From: Echinostoma caproni
Taxonomy: Eukaryota; Platyhelminthes; Trematoda; Plagiorchiida; Echinostomatidae
DNA: 33,883 nucleotides
Direction of reading: 5' to 3'
NCBI GenBank assembly: GCA_900618425.1
Contig: UZAN01045068.1
Span: forward strand, 1 to 33,883
This document shows, one piece after another, positions 30,154 to 33,883 of this stretch; the first letter of the stretch is position 1; each line of letters opens with the position of its first letter. The translations under genes were made by a program, and so were the position numbers. Under the pieces are notes generated by a model that saw only the letters and a program-made list of their open reading frames with translations, ran no database searches and was not told the origin of the DNA.

Positions 30154-33100
30154 AACACTTTTTCTTCTGAAGCATTTCCATTGACAGACTGTTTTGAGTA
30201 GGTATGTCTAAATTTCATTTATGAAATGATATGTAGATCCGTTATAGAATACATTCGAATAAGAGAGGAAATGCATGAAAAACTGAATCAGCATTATTCA
30301 TACCAAACGCTTGTTCCACAGCACAGTAATCATGTCGACACGGTGTGGCGAGCAGGGTGAAGTTGCCCGGTTCATTTTATACAAAATATCAGTTTTATCC
30401 TATCTGCAACTTTTGTTTACTACAATAAAAGAGCATCATATTACTCAATATTCAACTACTTTTGCTATATTTCATTAACTTGTTTTTTCATTAAAGAATA
30501 TTCGATTTGTCATGAACAGATAGTAACCAAAAAGGGATAAAGTTAATGATTTCTCATCATCTGACAGTTTTCATAATCCATTGAATCAAATCGTACTGAC
30601 CGAACCAGGCACCACGCTTCAAAGAAATGAAGCCAACCCAAGTTGAAATCGGTAAATCCACTTTGAATACAATCTACAAAGTCTTTGATCCATAACTAAG
30701 TCTCTGATTCGAAATTAATGCTCCGTATTCTAGCAGTTATCATATCAATTCGCTTAGTTTTGTATGCAATAGTTTAAACTATGCTTCAAATATCTTTCTT
30801 TTTTAATGAAAATATTGACTGATCAGTTCAAATGATCTACTCCCATTCTGCATCCCTCCAAACCGACACACAACCGATCTCCTCTCTGACAACCCCTAAC
30901 AAAACAGCAACTGAAATATCTCTTCCGCGTTCGGAATTCATGGTAGTTGAATTGATGAGAAAACCGATATCGTGACAGGTTACTGATATATGCCAGTGAA
31001 CAGAAGTTAGTGGAGTTGAGGACCGCAAATAACTGAGTCTTTTTGTCACGTTTTCATGGATTATCGTATACTGGCAGTCTTTAATAACCGAAACAGGCTC
31101 GCAAAGCGTTCATATTGTCATTATGTAACTCTCCTGATTCCCACGTCCATATTTCACGCCAGACATCCTTCATGTATTTTGGACTTCCAACTGTAATAAA
31201 AAGCATAAATGTGGAGGCTATAGAAAAACAACTACATATTGATCAGATATTTCAGGCGAATTTAATCGTTTCCATTCCAACGTGCAAAATTAGGTTGTAC
31301 AAATGAAGTATAACCAAATTTAGCAAGATCAAAATAGCCCAAGCTGTCATATTATTGGAGCTACAGAATGATTTATATGAAAACGGTTCAGGGAGAACTG
31401 ACTAGTGAATCGGGAATTACCTCACTCTAGGTTTTTTGTGAAACATATGACGTATCGCGCTGGAGAGCTAACAAGGCTTTAAACGCTAGGCTAAAACCAG
31501 CACGGTAGACATGAATAACCTTATTTCTGTCCAAATAACCTTATTGCATTGTGTTAAACAACGGAAAGAAAATATACAGAACAATATTTCAATTTCACCT
31601 TTTCTTTCATTCAACTTCAAATACTAATCGATAGTTTTCCTTCTATTTTACTACGGATTTACATCTCACTTGTCACAAAATTTCATCCAGTTCGGAACCA
31701 GTTGGTTAGGTTTGCAATATTCAACAGACGAATAATACATTTTTAATATTCCATACTGATTTGTGTTTCAATTATCTCGCCGATGCTGATACCAAATACT
31801 TATAGGTATCAACAAACAGGCAGCCACCAACATCAGGAAAGTTTTTGTGGTTTCAACTTAAAGCCACACACATTGCGTTTGTGTGGTACGCAGCGTTCGT
31901 AAAAAGCACTCAAACCGCACACAGTGTATTGATCGCTTTCAACGCTTGAAATTCTCACAGATGACAGCACAATACTATCGGTGGTATACGTTAACAAAAT
32001 ACACGTTCAATCCCGTGATACTGTCCGGAAAAACATTAAAACTCGTATAAGAACAAGAACAAAGTGTATTGATTAATGTAACGGCAATAGTTTATGCAAA
32101 CATAAATGGGGATCTACAATTGCTGTCAATGTTGTGCGAAAATCGTTTTGGTTTACTATAAGAGAAAGGAATTCTTAGGTTTTTGATTATGTGAAACAGA
32201 ACAAATCTCGTTATCTAACAAAACTGAAAAAGAGAGATTGATAAGGCCCAAAATGTAGATACTCAGCTTGGTACACCTATTTTTACTTAACGTACCAAGC
32301 CTAGTACATCATTCCTAGTTTAATTGTATCCTGACAGTCAGGTATGTTACAGTGAACTTATGAGTATCGTACTCACAAATGAGGACTTTTTTGCCCAAAC
32401 ACTTCGGTCGCACGTTCCGCTTGAGATACAGTGAATCGGCTTTCACCGTTCCCTCATTTGCTTCATACTTTATCTCACCTTTTTCACGATAGAAAAACGT
32501 GGCCAGTAAAGTGACTGAATCACTTTAGACGTCCAAAGATCGTGTAAACTGTGCTACTATTCAGCGAGTTCTAGTTTACGCTTAATGCTTGATTCAACGA
32601 CTGGATGTTTTGGCGGTCGATGTCTGTATTGTTTGGCACTGATGAAATGGAGTGAGTTGTTTGGTGACCTAGAGGTAATGCGTCTTGTGTTTTGGAATTC
32701 GCCAATGAACAAATTTGTCATCATATCGAGTTCAGATTAGCCGGCTTCCCTAGTTAGGGTACGTATTGCACTTGCCTAAAAATTGTCTACCATACCGGGC
32801 CCTATTTTTGGCTACGGTTTCTAGTTGTATAAAATAATGTGAAGGCCAACAAATGACCTGGAAAAGAAATGGTAAATGGTTTCCTTGCTTCTACGTTGAG
32901 ATCCAAGAGTCTGTAACTGGTTGTTTGGAGACTGATGGAAATTGCAGAAAACCAATAGTTGGAACTTTCTTCTCTTCACTTTTCATTCGGTAAAATCCCT
33001 CGAATAGGTATTGACGCATGGCTGGACTGTGTCCACTATGTGTTGACTATGGGGGTGCATCTTCATTTGCCTTCCCTCATAAAATTCCGCTAACCCTCTA

Positions 33101-33883
33101 TGCATTACAGGTGTTGACCAAACTCATGCAACATCACCCTCATTGAAGGTTTGATATTAGTAAGTGAAGCAAATTTCACTTGTTTTTGCTGTAGGATTAT
33201 AATGATGACTGTTTGCTTCACTTCTAGGTTTGTCAACCCCGAAAACAAAATTTTGAAATATTCTGCTTTTTTAGATCAATTTGTTTTGCTTTTTCTTATT
33301 TTACCTGATCACATTTATCACTGTGATGCAAACAGCTCAGTAGCCGCCAAAACTGGACACCTAATTCAATGGAATAAGAGTGGATTTTGGTCAGGCCATG
33401 GATGAATCAGCAGTGGAGGAGGATCGGGATGTATCTGTGTAATGCAGCGCACCAACTAAACGTTGAACCGGATGAGCAAACATTCCGAACAGAGATGCGT
33501 CTAAAGTAGTAGGGCCGTGCGGGTCACATACTCCGTCGACCCTTCCTTTCGGTGTTTATATTTTCAACCCTACCTCCCGTTTCCCCTGAGAGCGTCCTTT
33601 CAGTTGCTCGCCCAGTGATTCGCAGCCCTTCATGAATCGGTGCCTTTAAATTTGGCCGTGCCTTGTTATCGCGAAAAATTATTTCTTGTCTTACAACGCC
33701 AGAATTTGAAATCCTTGCTTTTTATAGCGCAGAAACATTAGTTTCTTATTTTTGCCCATTCCGTGAGAAATTGTTTCAAACGACTGCAAAAATCTGGTCA
33801 ATGACACCATAAAAACCGTGCTGGCTGGCGTGTGGTGCTTCGGCGGTTCTGTTGATAATTTGTCCGTTCCGTCTATTATCTCA
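30154..33883. other. No gene recognised
   Basis: Mostly A+T-rich sequence with short frames. Points of note: a 9-bp stem (GCTTGGTAC 32266-32274 with GTACCAAGC 32292-32300); a block at 32655-32830 with a faint tRNA-like A box (GGTGACCTAGAGGTAATGCG) that may be an old SINE; an open frame at 33151-33405 after an acceptor-like TTGCTTCACTTCTAG; and a G+C-richer stretch at about 33400-33660. Confidence 0.35.

Noticed and set aside
32266..32300. 9-bp inverted repeat as a regulatory hairpin
   Set aside because: Such stems are expected by chance in 34 kb, and no gene lies next to it.
32655..32830. Possible old SINE with a stem TCCCTAGTTAGGG in place of helix II
   Set aside because: Neither CTGATGA nor GAAAC survives, and the B box is not recognisable; too degraded to call.

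Overview
The window looks like a piece of a flatworm nuclear genome, most likely a digenean fluke. It is A+T-rich and gene-poor, with no bacterial-style gene layout. It is full of decayed retroelements, and the two genes that can be read through contain tiny 43-nt GT-AG introns of the kind common in flukes. The species cannot be fixed from the sequence alone.

Layout. Bases 1-162 are the C-terminal end of a Penelope-like element (PLE) protein. Bases 1585-2330 hold a decayed non-LTR reverse transcriptase tail. From 2331 to about 9100 no gene was recognised. Bases 9104-9674 carry two small insertions, each bounded by an exact 14-bp target-site duplication and each containing a hammerhead-ribozyme-like core. 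A reverse-strand tRNA-type SINE (10795-10950) abuts a long PLE fragment (10956-11741) that shows the end of the reverse transcriptase and a whole GIY-YIG domain with six stops but no frameshift. Bases 14320-15240 are rich in CA/GT. A third PLE fragment (16003-16460) is followed by a 289-bp foldback insertion with a 12-bp target duplication and the best-formed hammerhead core in the window (16790-17078). SINEs lie at 17659-17915, 23284-23435 and 24893-25080; the last carries a hammerhead-like core placed as in the schistosome Sm-alpha family. Two more LINE fragments lie at 26770-27040 and 28240-29545, and a short copy of the foldback family's 3' end is at 30088-30145.

Genes. Two plus-strand coding units are supported by reading frames that join across 43-nt introns: the 3' part of a gene at 20044-20638 (basic C-terminus, possibly netrin/NTR-like) and a small secreted protein at 21465-21966. 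Three reverse-strand stretches (15519-15743, 17369-17585, 18703-18813) look like exons of one or more unrecognised genes, but rest only on open frame and splice signals.

The most unusual content is the co-occurrence of three different hammerhead-type ribozyme families with PLE coding remnants. Target duplications and a shared 3' end allow element boundaries to be drawn directly from the sequence. All homology statements come from reading translations by eye; no search was run.
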